A stretch of DNA of 64,000 nucleotides from Arctopsyche grandis (taxonomy: Eukaryota > Arthropoda > Insecta > Trichoptera > Hydropsychidae), in the NCBI RefSeq assembly GCF_051622035.1, contig NC_135365.1, positions 2,656,501 to 2,720,500 on the forward strand. Reading direction: 5' to 3'. This document shows, in pieces, positions 12,172 to 23,300 of this stretch. Within the stretch, counting starts at the first letter, position 1. Each line of letters opens with the position of its first letter. The notes below the pieces were generated by a model. That model did no database searches, was not told where the DNA came from, and worked only from the letters and a program-made list of their open reading frames with translations. The translations under genes were made by a program, and so were the position numbers.

Positions 12172-12403
12172 TTTGTGGTTTTTCCTGCAACGAAAGACAA
12201 CATTCATAATAAATTGTATACTTATGTAACGCTCATATTATATATGGTTGTGGCTATTTGCAGGTACTACATCTGCGACAGGCGCAAAGCCTGAACTTAC
12301 AATCCGATTATAATTTCTTACATTTATGTAATGTATGCTAGACTTGATTGAATTAATAATATTAACTAATTTGGATTATATTTTTTTACTCTACGTCACT
12401 TTA

Positions 12404-12836
12404 AGGTCTGTTCATACCTATCCAGCACGACCCGTATCCTGCAGGTGTCATGCAAGTGCGGATAGTATTCTTTGGTACAATCTATATGGACGTATTCATA
12501 CTCCATTCGCGCATGCGCATTTACGCATTCATGCGCGTCCATATAGAATGTACCAAAGAATACTATCCGCACTTGCATGACACCTGCAGGATACGGGTCG
12601 TGCTGGATAGGTATGAACGGTTCGGTGATTACTGGTCACAAATTACTCGTCACAAAGTCACTAAAATCTCTATAACGGAACATCTGGCAGCCGAAAAGTC
12701 CATCATACTAACGATAACTATCATAGTAACGAGAGCTTGACTGCCAAATATTGTGTATTCGCGATTTTCATAGCAAAAATTGTCTTTGTGATCACCCCAA
12801 TGTGACGAATAGTCCAATTACCGTATGAACAGACCT
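12404..12836. mobile_element. Fold-back element nested in MITE D
   Basis: Ends AGGTCTGTTCATAC and its reverse complement, flanked by TTA (12401-12403 and 12837-12839). The uninterrupted D copy at 2459 reads CACTTTACGAG at this point, proving the insertion. From about 12411 to 12618 it is a near-perfect palindrome with arms of roughly 85 bp around a loop of about 40 bp. A family E MITE later inserted into its right end. Confidence 0.8.
12619..12822 (+). mobile_element. MITE family E, 204 bp (third nesting level)
   Basis: Starts GGTTCGGTGATTACTGGTCA and ends near ATAGTCCAATTACC. GTATGAAC is duplicated on both sides (12611-12618 and 12823-12830). An inverse copy of identical length is at 29363-29566. 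Confidence 0.8.
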
Positions 12837-13045
12837 TTACGAGTTCGAACTAAATTTTAAGAGGTTTAAAACAACATGTTAGCAGTAAACACGCTGACAG
12901 AGACAGTTCACGCGCATGCGCAGAAAGCTTTGTGCCTGTCGCAGATATAGTACCTGCAAATAGCCAATAATTCACAGATATAGTACCTGCAAATAGCTAT
13001 AATTTGCAGATATAGTACCTGCAAATAGCCACAACCATTATATAT

Positions 13046-14005
13046 TTGCCAGAATGTGTAAAATAAAATAATATAATAAAATAATAATAGGGAGGCAACA
13101 AATTAAATGGTCAGCAACAACGAAAATTTAGTTATAATAGTGTACTATGTATGTATATATGTAGATAAAAATGAACGGTCAGTAATCGCTTATTGTTTTA
13201 AGTATTTTTTGACCCACAGAAAATATTCCAGCAGTCAGTGACTGATAATATTATATAACTTATAGATGATGTATTTACTGACCAAATCAAACGAAGCTAC
13301 TGACCTTATAAATACAGGCTATAGATCAATTGCACTTACCGGTATTGGTTTTCAATATATATGTACGTATAATATGAGTATTGCTGCTGCACTGTAATAA
13401 TATTAATTGCACACTACACTTGAAAGATAGTACACATTAGAAATTGAAATAAATTCAAATCACGATATTCACAGCTGCACAAAATCTTTTTTTTATTAAA
13501 TTTTATACGATTTACGATTCTCAATCAATCACTGTCGTTTTTATTAACGATCAAATGTATCCACGAATGACGATAATTTAGATGCCAACACAAATATGAA
13601 GCTAATATTTAAAGTATAGCCTATTTAATGATGAACTGTATAAAATGCCAATGGACCAAAACATGATGTGCTTTATAGAACGTGATTTTTCTACTACTAA
13701 CCAAAAACATAATGTTTATTTATACGACTTTATGTATGGACAGGTGTATTCAACGTCAACATACGACTATTATGAAAAATTATTTATTTATTGAATAAAA
13801 ATATATGGAATAAATTATTAGTGACATAATTAATTTAATTTAATTTCAACAATTGTTCTAATGATAGGTTTTCTTATAGCGCGTGAGGCATTTTCCATAA
13901 TATTGATTTTTCTACATTAGCTATACTACATATGATACGGTTTAATTATATCGTTTTATTATATTATTACTAATTCAAAGATCTTCAACTCAAAGATATA
14001 ACAAC
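13046..14005. other. Intergenic, no gene seen
   Basis: AT-rich. Only degenerate GGTCAGTA-type motifs (about 13178-13330), resembling the tandem at 36.7 kb, are visible. Confidence 0.5.
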
Positions 14006-14007
14006 TA

Positions 14008-14735
14008 GTGTTGTACCCGATGAAATACCATGGCATGGATGTTGGCTTATTAAGTTATTAAATAATAAAAAATTAAAAGAAATGTGTCAGTCATTTTTTT
14101 CAAATACCTTTTATATTTTTATTTTATTTTATTACAATCAATGTACACTCGTCATTACAGATCGCTCCAATGCGACGAGTGTATGAGAACGGTCAGACAA
14201 CGTATACAACACGTTGAATGGTCAGACAACGTATACATACAGTAGGTTCAATAAACATCGAATACAATAATGAATCAAGTACATAAATAATAACCATAGA
14301 GACATCTATGGATTATTTTTTGATTTTGTGCACAATTATTATTACAATTTGTATACACATAATAAACACGAAATTATAGAGACATCTATAGATTTCAGAT
14401 TTCTGTGCATAATTTTTAGAAATTATACACAAAGATTTTGTGACAACAGGAAATGATCTATTACCAATTTTCAGAAATCGTTTCAACAATGATCAGATAA
14501 AATTGGCAAACTCTGATAGAGAAACGATCTATTTGGAGTCACAAAACCCCAAATCTAACCAGCAGTTTGGTGAATCGAACCAGCGATCGCAGTGGTGCTA
14601 AATATATACGCTACCATTAAGCCATACTGCTGGATGAATATATATTTAATTTTATATTTATATTTAATTGTTTAATATGAAAAAAATGGTGAAAACTACA
14701 TACCTACCAACATATAAGTGAAAAGTTGTTGCATC
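14008..14735 (+). repeat. Repeat K split by a SINE
   Basis: The K 5' part (14008-14139) and K 3' part (14637-14735) are collinear with other K copies. They are separated by the minus-strand SINE, showing that the SINE inserted later. Confidence 0.55.
14140..14636 (-). mobile_element. tRNA-derived SINE with S2 tail hairpin
   Basis: Its head, read on the minus strand, opens CCAGCAGTATGGCTTAATGG with a B-box-like GGTTCGATTC, a different tRNA-like head from the copy at 8575. The 3' hairpin at 14144-14183 has perfect 10-bp stem TACACTCGTC/GACGAGTGTA and loop GCATTGGAGCGATCTGTAAT. The duplicated GAGACATCTAT block appears twice in the body. Confidence 0.75.
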
Positions 14736-14737
14736 TA

Positions 14738-15066
14738 CATAAATATATAAAAATGAATATCTGTGTGTGTCTCGAATAGGCTGCTAAACCACTGAACCTA
14801 TTACGATGAAACTTTCAGGATTTGTTGTGTGCATGTCCGGGAAGATTACTGTGAAAAAAAACGGGAACGGAAACGGGAAAAACGGGAATGAGTGTCATTG
14901 CAACGCAATAATTTCAAATGTGTTCGCTACCTGCGTTTTTCCGACAAATGGGAACGGGAACTGGAACGGGAACGGGAACGAGAACAGGAACGGGAATTGC
15001 ATGTGTTATGTGCAACGGGAATTGCATGTGAATCGCAATTGTTATTATGGCATGCGTTCAGCTAGT
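14738..15066 (+). repeat. Repeat P with internal GGGAAC minisatellite
   Basis: Begins near AAAAATGAATATCTGTGTGT and contains AAACCACTGAACCTATTACG and GATGAAACTTTCAGGATTTG. It has a tandem (A)ACGGG stretch (14856-15000) and ends near CAGCTAGTATGC. An inverse copy is at 35978-36327. The CTAGT-type end recalls Helitron-related repeats, but I cannot classify it. The apparent 105-aa ORF is a by-product of the minisatellite. Confidence 0.5.
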
Positions 15067-15069
15067 ATG

Positions 15070-15318
15070 CATATATATTTAATACTTTTCCGGATTAATG
15101 GAGCAACACCTTTGTTAAAATGAGGTACGATAGATTAAGCGGCAGATGAAAACTCCTTCTTATCTAAAATTTGAGATTGATTTCAACGTAATTTTTTAAT
15201 TTTTAAATCAACTTTATTGTAACGAAGAAAAATATTCAATTTATTTACTACCACTGACGAATTTAATTTTCAATGTCATTGTTGGTGATTTTTAAATTCA
15301 CCTTCATTGTTATCTATG

Positions 15319-15349
<31 letters not shown>

Positions 15350-16198
15350 GAACGTAGATTACCTTCATAAAACTCGATAAAAATATGTCTTATACTTCAA
15401 TGTCATGAATAATGAAATAATATGTATATTCGAAACGCACTAAATAGATTTGTTTTGTATGTACAATTTCATACTTGAGTTTGCTTCATTTTTGAACGAG
15501 TAGCTAAACTGTTGACGATCTCTAGACAACCGGTTCGCAGAAATAGAACTCAAGGTTGATACCACGAACAAACACTTTAATATACATATGTACATATGAT
15601 GATGCGTGATTAGATTGGAAAGCCAAATTTATTATCAATTAATTACACATTTTTACATGAATGCATATCTGAAAATCTTCAAGTTGAGTGGTTTTATCAA
15701 ATAATAGTAAACAGCACATATATCGAAACGATTAGCGACCAGAAAATCGCAAAATAAGCAATTGCTGATTTAAGTGTCAAAAATTTTATTGCGACATTTG
15801 GAAATTTCAATGTTTAGAAATACTTTTCGAAAGCACACCTAAGCAAAATAGATGGATTGAGAAATTAAACGAGATGAGCACATTGTGGATTGAAGTTGAA
15901 AAGACATTGCGTTTTAATTGTTCTATTTTTATGCGTTTTAGTAAAATAGTCTGTTTATATTTACGTTTCCTACGCTTGCAATGAATTGCGCATGTTCATA
16001 CATATTTACATATATAGCTATACCTATGTATGTATCTACATATTTGTATACTGATCAATGAATTGTTTTTTTTTTACTGAGGCCATTGTGATATAAAGTT
16101 GTAGCCCAGCCAGAAAATATGTGTATGCTAAAACAGATCTAAAAATATCAGCGGATTATCAAGTCATTACATTGAGTGTGATTATACTTAAATATATT
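15070..16198. other. Intergenic, no gene seen
   Basis: AT-rich, with a CATA microsatellite around 15320-15348 and no supported coding sequence. Confidence 0.5.
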
Positions 16199-16556
16199 GG
16201 GTTTGGTGCAAACGATCGACAAGCGCCAGACAGACTGAACCACAGATTAACTGGATGGCTGCTTTAAACGCAATTCTCGACTTCACGAATGATAGATTGC
16301 ACATCAGATGACGAGTAACCTTTCGGTGTGCACAGATGCAATTATTAAAATTGAGTTGGATCTTTCTGGCGAGTTTAATAAGTCAAAATTCGGAACTTAA
16401 GTTTCCGAAGCACAGAACGTATACAGGGTAGGTATGCCGGGACTTCGGGTAGATTTCGCTTAGTGTAAGTGCGAGCAGTGTGCACGCATAAGGTACACGT
16501 GTCGTTAATCTGTGGTTCAGTCTGTCTGGCGCTTGTCGATTGTTTGCACCGCATCG
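16199..16556 (+). mobile_element. 358-bp long-TIR MITE, copy 3
   Basis: Same 358-bp length and ends as at 1230, with a perfect 9-bp duplication AAATATATT (16190-16198 and 16557-16565). Confidence 0.85.
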
Positions 16557-16850
16557 AAATATATTATATGTACTCGTTATTTTCAGCTGATGATTCGAGG
16601 CCGATTAACAGATTGTAAGGTTGTAATAATCAGTTGTATTCGCCAGTTTGAATTTCGCGTAATTTACACGACAACGCTTCATGAAATGAGTTCAAACCTT
16701 TAAAATTTGCACACAAGAACAGGACAGATTGAAAAAAGACTTTCACCCTTAGAAACAAATGTTCCATCGCTACAATCAGGACTGCTGAGAGAAATCCCAG
16801 GCCTTGGGGAAAATAATTTCGAGCCCTATGACAAACTAAAATAATTCTTA
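16557..16850 (+). other. Possible exon remnants, unassigned
   Basis: After a good acceptor TTATTTTCAG at about 16577-16586 the frame reads LMIRGRLTDCK. A separate frame ending at a TAA near 16845 reads GQIEKRLSPLETNVPSLQSG and continues protein-like for about 20 more residues. No phase-consistent gene model or family was found. It may be a decayed gene or an element fragment. Confidence 0.25.
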
Positions 16851-16981
16851 TACATTTTTTTTATATTCGAAAAATCTATCAGAACTATTAGAAAACGGTG
16901 ACCGTCACCGCACCGAATGTTTAAAAGTCAAAAATGTTCGTTTACCATGCATACATATGAAAAACGGTTAGTATATATATC

Positions 16982-17124
16982 AGTGGCGTGCGGTAAAAGT
17001 CTCTCTCACTTAATTTGCGCGAGCAGGATACAACAGGAACAGGCTTTTCCTCCCGTATTCTGCACGCGCACATTAAACAAGGCTGTATGACAAAAAAAGA
17101 GATAATTTCACCGCATGCCACTCA
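16982..17124. mobile_element. Short MITE with CAGTGGCGTGCGGT ends
   Basis: The left end CAGTGGCGTGCGGTAAAA pairs with a right end that reads GAGTGGCATGCGGTGAAA when reversed. AT repeats around it hide the target duplication; hAT-like by termini only. Its interior resembles the loop of the fold-back at 28098-28247. Confidence 0.5.
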
Positions 17125-17611
17125 TATATATTATATATACATAGTACCGTTTACTATGCACCCTTTTTTTGATCTTTCGACTTAAGATCTATCGATTTTC
17201 GATCTTTGCCTTCCGATATTTGCGTTTTCGGGCTTCTCACTTTCGGTCCCGTGAAGTAGAGCCATTAGAAAATTACCTATATATTGGTTATTATATTTTA
17301 AATAATTGAATAAGAAAATATGATATAGCAGGTACGATTTCCAACACAGGACCCCTCGAGTCCTGGAACTTTACCCCAGCAACGACCCTGGCTACAATAC
17401 AAGCCTAACTAAGGCCTCAAAATATACATCTGTGCATAATATTATTAACTTTACGATAGTAATATTTTGAATTGGTAGAAATTTTGGTAATTGAGTATTT
17501 CTTTTTCAGAATATCTGATGGGTTTTTGTATGATTCAGTTTAGGTTTAAGTTTCTGTGACGATGACAGTTCTGGATCAGCAAGTTTATTAAACGATAAGT
17601 AGCTCATTGGT

Positions 17612-17758
17612 AAACGGAATATTTCGCAAAAAGCAATCGAGTTCTCGTTAGTATAATATTACGCGTGTTTCGATTGATGGAATTTTTGGGTGCCAGATGT
17701 TCTGTGATCGAGATTTTAGTGACTTGCGCGAGATCGCTTTTTGCGGCATAATCACCGA
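17612..17758 (-). repeat. Degenerate MITE E remnant upstream of WARS2
   Basis: Shares TGCCAGATGTTC, GAGATTTTAGTGACTT and AATCACCGAAC with family E. It ends about 160 bp before the WARS2 start codon. Confidence 0.45.
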
Positions 17759-17917
17759 ACTGTATAAAATAAAATTTAGAATGATAAAATTTGTTTTTCA
17801 AGACTTTATTTCAAGATTTTTGTTATTTAAAGTTGGCAACAAGTTTCATTTTATGGCCAAATCACAAATGTCAGATTAGACGTTTCTTTAGGTTAGTTTA
17901 TTTGGTGCGCTGAAAAA

Positions 17918-19496
17918 ATGTCAAAGTTAAATGTTCTATTAAAATACAACAGATGCTCGAATATAATCAAACAACCAGCACTTTTCAGACGCTTAAATTC
18001 TTCAAAACCCGGAAAAAATGAGGTTCATTCATTTTTAACCTGTTTTATAATAGTAAATTTCTAATGTTTTTATAATGTGAAATATATTTTAAGGAAATAA
18101 ATACGCCAAGAAGAATATTCTCCGGAATTCAACCTACCGGTGCTTTGCACATTGGAAACTATTTCGGGGCCGTCAAGTCCTGGATAGATTTACAGAACAA
18201 AGGAGACGACGTTATGGTTTCTATTGTGGATCTTCACTCTATTACATTACCGCAGGTTTATATTATAAAATTAAACAATTTAAAAAGTATTTTGCATTCA
18301 TCAAAACATTATTTTTTGTACTTGATTTAGAATCCTGAAACCCTTCAAAATAATATATTGGAAATAACAGCGACATTGCTAGCATGTGGTATCGATCACA
18401 ATAAATCAATTCTGTTTTTGCAATCGAGCGTCCCGCAGCACTCAGAATTGGCATGGATTTTAGGATGTATTTCCACAATGGCTAGGTAATGTTTTTACCT
18501 TTTTATTATATTTATTTCTAAGAGCTTGCTTAATGTACATTTTTGTATTGAAAAAGGTTGGCTCATTTGCCTCAGTTCAAAGAAAAGTCCGAATCGATGA
18601 AGGAGGTACCTCTCGGACTATACATATATCCCGTTCTTCAAGGTGCCGATATACTCCTATATAAATCTACACACGTTCCCGTCGGCATAGATCAAATCCA
18701 ACACTTGCAAGTAGCACAGCAACTTGCGAAAACATTCAATTACAGATTTGGCAAAACGTTTCCCAGTCCGATACCTATGATTGGGGGTAATTTCACTGCG
18801 ATTCAAATTGACGATTCGATTTACCACTATTGAGTTGATATACGGTAATTATTTGCAGACGATTGTCATCAAAAGTTGCGCAGTTTGAGAGATCCCACTA
18901 AAAAGATGTCCAAATCAGACCCAGATCCCAAATCAAGAATCGAACTCACGGATGGGCCTGATTTGGTTGCGCTAAAACTGAAAAAATCCGTTACAGATTT
19001 TACTCCAACGGTATTTGAATGTTTTAAAACACTGAAGTAACTAGCGAATTGTGTAATTTTTAATGTGTTTCAATTCTAAACAGATTACGTACGATCCTGT
19101 TAATAGACCTGGCGTTTCCAACCTCGTAACCATTATGTCTTTGATGACGAACCAGATTCCTGAAGAAGTGTGCGAAGAAGCTGAAGGATTCGACACAGTC
19201 ATGTGGGTGTTTTAATTTTTCAATTCTATGTATTGTTTCGATATGAAAAATTATTATAATTCATTTTTAGGTTTAAAAATTCTTTGGCTAAGGCTATCGG
19301 AGAGGTTTTAGCGCCGATTCAAACTAAAATTGAAGACTATATGAAACATCCCGAGTATTTGGTTACTGTTTTGCAAGAAGGCTCATTGAAAGCTAGGGAA
19401 AGAGCGAGTGTTACTATGGAGGAAGTAAATATGAAAGTAGGTTTAGGTGTTCCGAATATGATAAAGAAAGAATATCACAAATCTCTAGTACAATAG
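17918..19496 (+). CDS. WARS2: Tryptophanyl-tRNA synthetase, mitochondrial
   Basis: Class I aminoacyl-tRNA synthetase charging mitochondrial tRNA-Trp. Seven exons: 17918-18022, 18094-18255, 18331-18485, 18557-18786, 18859-19010, 19084-19202, 19271-19496; all GT-AG, phases consistent, 382 aa (human about 360). Exon 1 is a basic presequence-like leader ([20 protein letters not shown]...). The HIGH-type signature is [11 protein letters not shown] (HIGN at about 54-57). [18 protein letters not shown] matches the Trp-binding region, and the KMSKS loop is exact (residues 233-237, [15 protein letters not shown]). [14 protein letters not shown] bridges exons 5-6. The exon 6 donor was placed after AT at 19202 because it restores the family spacing [15 protein letters not shown] without a gap. 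An AATAAA at 19537-19542 is the likely polyadenylation signal. Complete and apparently functional. Confidence 0.95.
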
Positions 19497-19564
19497 TTAA
19501 GTTGAGTTAGTTTAATGTAGCATAATTTAATTACGCAATAAATCGATTTATTCAGAAATGTCGT

Positions 19565-19738
19565 TTATATTTCTTCAAAAATTGTATCCCACGCTTTAAG
19601 AGTGTTATCTAAACGAGGTTCAATTTCGAGATTGTAATATGAAGCTGTATCAGAACTGTTTGATTACGAAGAGCTTGCCAAACTTTTTGTCTTACCTTTA
19701 ACTATAATTACTTTTTTCACCGTCCACTCAGCAAAAAT
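19565..19738 (-). pseudogene. Convergent coding remnant with an in-frame stop (candidate)
   Basis: On the minus strand a frame reads EWTVKKVIIVKGKTKSLASS, hits TAA at 19664-19666, then continues protein-like with SYYNLEIEPRLDNTLKAWDT and a final FEEI stop at 19565-19567. It lies just beyond the WARS2 polyadenylation signal in convergent orientation. It could be the decayed end of a gene or chance; no family recognised. Confidence 0.3.
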
Positions 19739-19888
19739 TTATCTGCATTTCAATTAATAATAAAATTGTCAATACAGCTGATTTGACAAACTGAAAGCGG
19801 AATTTTACCTATTAGAAGAATTGAAAATATTGCTACCACAACATTTTTGAAACTTTGAAGGAATCGAGGTACATATGTATGTAGATAC

Positions 19889-20203
19889 TGTAATGTGGGA
19901 ACATGAGACAGAGTATCCACTGTCTAAGTACATCCGTGGGTGAACAATAGAGACCCCAGATTAGGCTAACGGGACTAAGTATGTGCGCGAACAAAGGATA
20001 CGCTGGAGTTCTCACAGTGCGTGCGTAAACGATAGACTCGCGAGGGTAGATCTTTAAGTGCCTAGACAATAGACACACGGTGGATCAGATCATTCTGGAG
20101 TGGGCGGTGGTTCCGTGCGGACCTCTGGAATCGTTGAATAAATGCTGTGAAGCGTCTTTGGCCTTGCATTTGGATCCTGAACCCACCCCTACGCAACAGT
20201 ACT
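19889..20203 (+). mobile_element. Solo-LTR-like remnant
   Basis: Its last ~30 bases (…CCCACCCCTACGCAACA) match the end of the LTR at 55247-55657, and it contains an AATAAA near 20137. The 5' boundary and target duplication are unclear. Confidence 0.5.
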
Positions 20204-20394
20204 ATGAGATAGTATGCTAAATTTGATGGTCCTTAGTTGAAAACTGTAGCTTTGCATAGCGGATAAACTTAAATTTAAATTTTTATAAACAAACAAACAT
20301 TTTTTTTTATAATTCAAGTAGGAAATAAGCCGCATGTATGAAAAAAAAGTATTTCTTGTATTTGCAGAGCGTTTGATTTGAAAAGTTCACCGAA

Positions 20395-23300
20395 ATGGTA
20401 AGTAATTCAGAAAGTGAGTTAAGATATTTCGAATATTACTCTGAAAGAGTATTAGAAGTTTGTCAAAATATATATTTAGAAAGTAAGGGCTGCTTTTTTT
20501 TAAAATAAGGTAACGGAACGCACTCCTTGTTCTTGTTTTTGAATCCATATTGTATCATATTCATAAGAACTCCATATTTTATCATTTTGGCCAATTATAT
20601 AATATAAATTAATTAATTTTACGTATCATATATAGTATAATATTGCTAATCTGTCTGTGTATCTGCGATAACGCTCGCCGTACAATATTGGTCGTTTCGA
20701 TTTGACATACATATATACGTCACATCTAAAACACTGCCAGCAAAATGTACGAATATAATAACGAAAGAAAAAAACTTCTATATATACTGTTTGCTACCAA
20801 TGTTTCCTCTAGGCATTTAGCGTCATCTATTTAATTAATTAATTTTTCTATTGGTGTTTTATATTGTTTATATGTAGGTAGGTGGGTAGTTTTTACCATT
20901 TTTTATTTCATATTAACAATTTAATATATTAAAAAGGTATTTAAAAAAAATTTGACCGCGAGCGGATCGAACACAGGACCAACACATTTTTTTTAAATTT
21001 TTATTTTATTTTATAACTTAATACGCCAACATCCATGCGATGATATTTCATCGGGTACTACACTATCGTAGTATAATTTAATCAAATTTGTAGATATCGT
21101 TTTCGTTTCTTCAAAAGTCAATTCCCTAGCTTATATAATTGAACACTGTAATTAGTTCGGCTCTAACCTCAACAGGTAAGAAATTAGGTGGATTCAGGAA
21201 ACAGATTAAATTAAGCAAAATTTCAGCGGAAACAAAAAACCTAATTAAGCATAAAAGGAATTTAGATAGGGATAATAATAAGCAAGAATACAATCTAGTA
21301 AATAAGGAAATTAAAAAGAGAATAGTCAGGGATGTCAGGGATTTTAACAGCAAGCTAATAGAAAATACCATTAAGAATAACCGTAGCCTAAAAAAGTGCA
21401 AACAGGATCTTTTCTTAGGCAAAAACCAAATGATCGCAATCAGATCAGAGAGCGGAGTAATAATTAGGAATAGAGAAGAAATCATAGACAGAGTTCACAC
21501 GTTCTATGCAAAACTATACGAGAACGACAACGGCCAATTCCCCGCTCTGGAATCGACACACGGCCAAAGGGTTCCTGCAGTATTGCCTAGCGAAGTAGAG
21601 GCCGCGCTAAAAACTGCAAAGAACGGTAAAACCCCAGGGGAAGATAATATTCCCATTGACTTACTAAAATGTGGCGGCCCCCCCCTAATTAATATCTTAG
21701 CTAGGCTTTTCAGCAAATGCATCCAGAACCAAGCTATACCAGAAGGATGGAATAACGCAACTATCATTTTAATACACAAAAAAGGCGACAAAAGCGATAT
21801 CAAGAACTACCGACCCATTAGTCTACTTTCAGCGGTCTACAAGCTCTTCACGAAGGTTATTACAGAAAGGCTGAAGAATATCCTCGACGAGAACCAACCT
21901 ATAGAGCAGGCAGGGTTTAGGGCAAATTTCAGCACAATGGACCACCTCCAAGTAGTTGGCGAACTAATCGAGCGCGCCAACGAATATCAACGGCCATTGT
22001 GCCTAGGTTTCGTCGATTATGAGAAAGCCTTCGATACAGTTAGTCATAATGCAGTACTTAACGCTCTAAAAACACAGGGAGTGCCGGAACCCTATGTGGG
22101 ACTGTTAGCTGCAATATATAAGAATGCCACAGCTTCGGTTAAAATTTTTTCAGGTACAGATAGATTTAGCATAGGAAAAGGAGTAAGACAAGGAGATACA
22201 ATCTCGCCCAAGTTATTCAATGCGGTGCTTGAGGGAGTTTTCAGGAAATTGGATTGGGATACAGCCGGAGTAAGCATCGATGGTCGCTTTTTGAGTCACC
22301 TTCGGTTCGCAGACGATATAGTTTTAGTAGCTCGTGATTCAGCTGACCTACTTATCAGACTAACACAGCTGGACAGGGAAAGTAGAAAAGTAGGATTAAA
22401 AATTAACGTAGATAAGACTAAACTAATGTTCAATAGCTATTGCATGCCTGATAGCATCCCCTTAGATGATAAACCAGTAGAAGTAGTAAATAATTATTTA
22501 TATTTAGGCCAAATAATTGACATGTCTGGTAGTAAAAATGAAGAGATAAAGAGACGTATGAAATTAGGGTGGAGTGCATTTGGACGGATGAATGCTGTTT
22601 TTAAATCAAAAATGCCACTCTGCCTGAAGAAAAGGATCTTTGATCAATGCGTTTTGCCAGTGATGACGTATGGATGTGAAACTTGGACACTGAACGCCAA
22701 GATGCAAAATAAAATCCAATGCACTCAAAGAAGTATGGAACGCTGTATGCTTGGCATAACGAGGAAAGACAGGAAGCGGAACACGTGGGTGAGAAATATG
22801 ACAAGGGTAGTGGACATAGTGGATAGAGTGAAGAGATTGAAATGGCAATGGGCGGGTAACGTAGCTAGGAGGATGGACGAAAGGTGGACAAAAGAAGTGC
22901 TTGAATGGTACCCGAGAGAAGGCAAAAGAGTAAAAGGAAGACCGCAAGGAAGATGGGTGAACGAAATTAGGAAAATGTGCGGAATGAGATGGATGAGTGT
23001 TGCGCAAAACAGAGACGAGTGGAAGCGTGTTGGAGAGGCCTTCATCCAGCAGTGGATGGCGAATGGCTGTAAATGATGATGATGATGATGATATGTATTA
23101 CGGCATTGATGGGCCATTTTATCTTGATATTTAGGGTTCGGTTATTAGCTCTTAAATGATAACAACTTCAATAACAACGTGAGTAAATCGAGTTGTCAAC
23201 ACTACAAAGGTCACTGCAGTAGAGGTGAAATCAAAATCGATATGCTATATAGAGCTTAAAATAGAAAAGTGTTGATGGTTCAGATTTATTTTGCTGCTGT

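Larger units (their letters stand above)
12246..13036 (+). mobile_element. MITE family D, copy 2, carrying nested insertions
   Basis: Ends GGTTGTGGCTATTTGCAGGT / inverse, with a perfect 9-bp duplication ATTATATAT (12237-12245 and 13037-13045). The right end has three successive GTACCTGCAAATAGC motifs. It is interrupted by the fold-back element at 12404-12836. It lies immediately upstream of D2HGDH. Confidence 0.85.

Noticed and set aside
14806-15123. 105-codon ORF rich in Asn and Gly
   Set aside because: Created by the GGGAAC minisatellite in repeat P.
22601-23117. Minus-strand ORFs (67-133 codons) opposite the RTE reverse transcriptase
   Set aside because: Shadow frames of the well-conserved plus-strand RT; no independent motifs.
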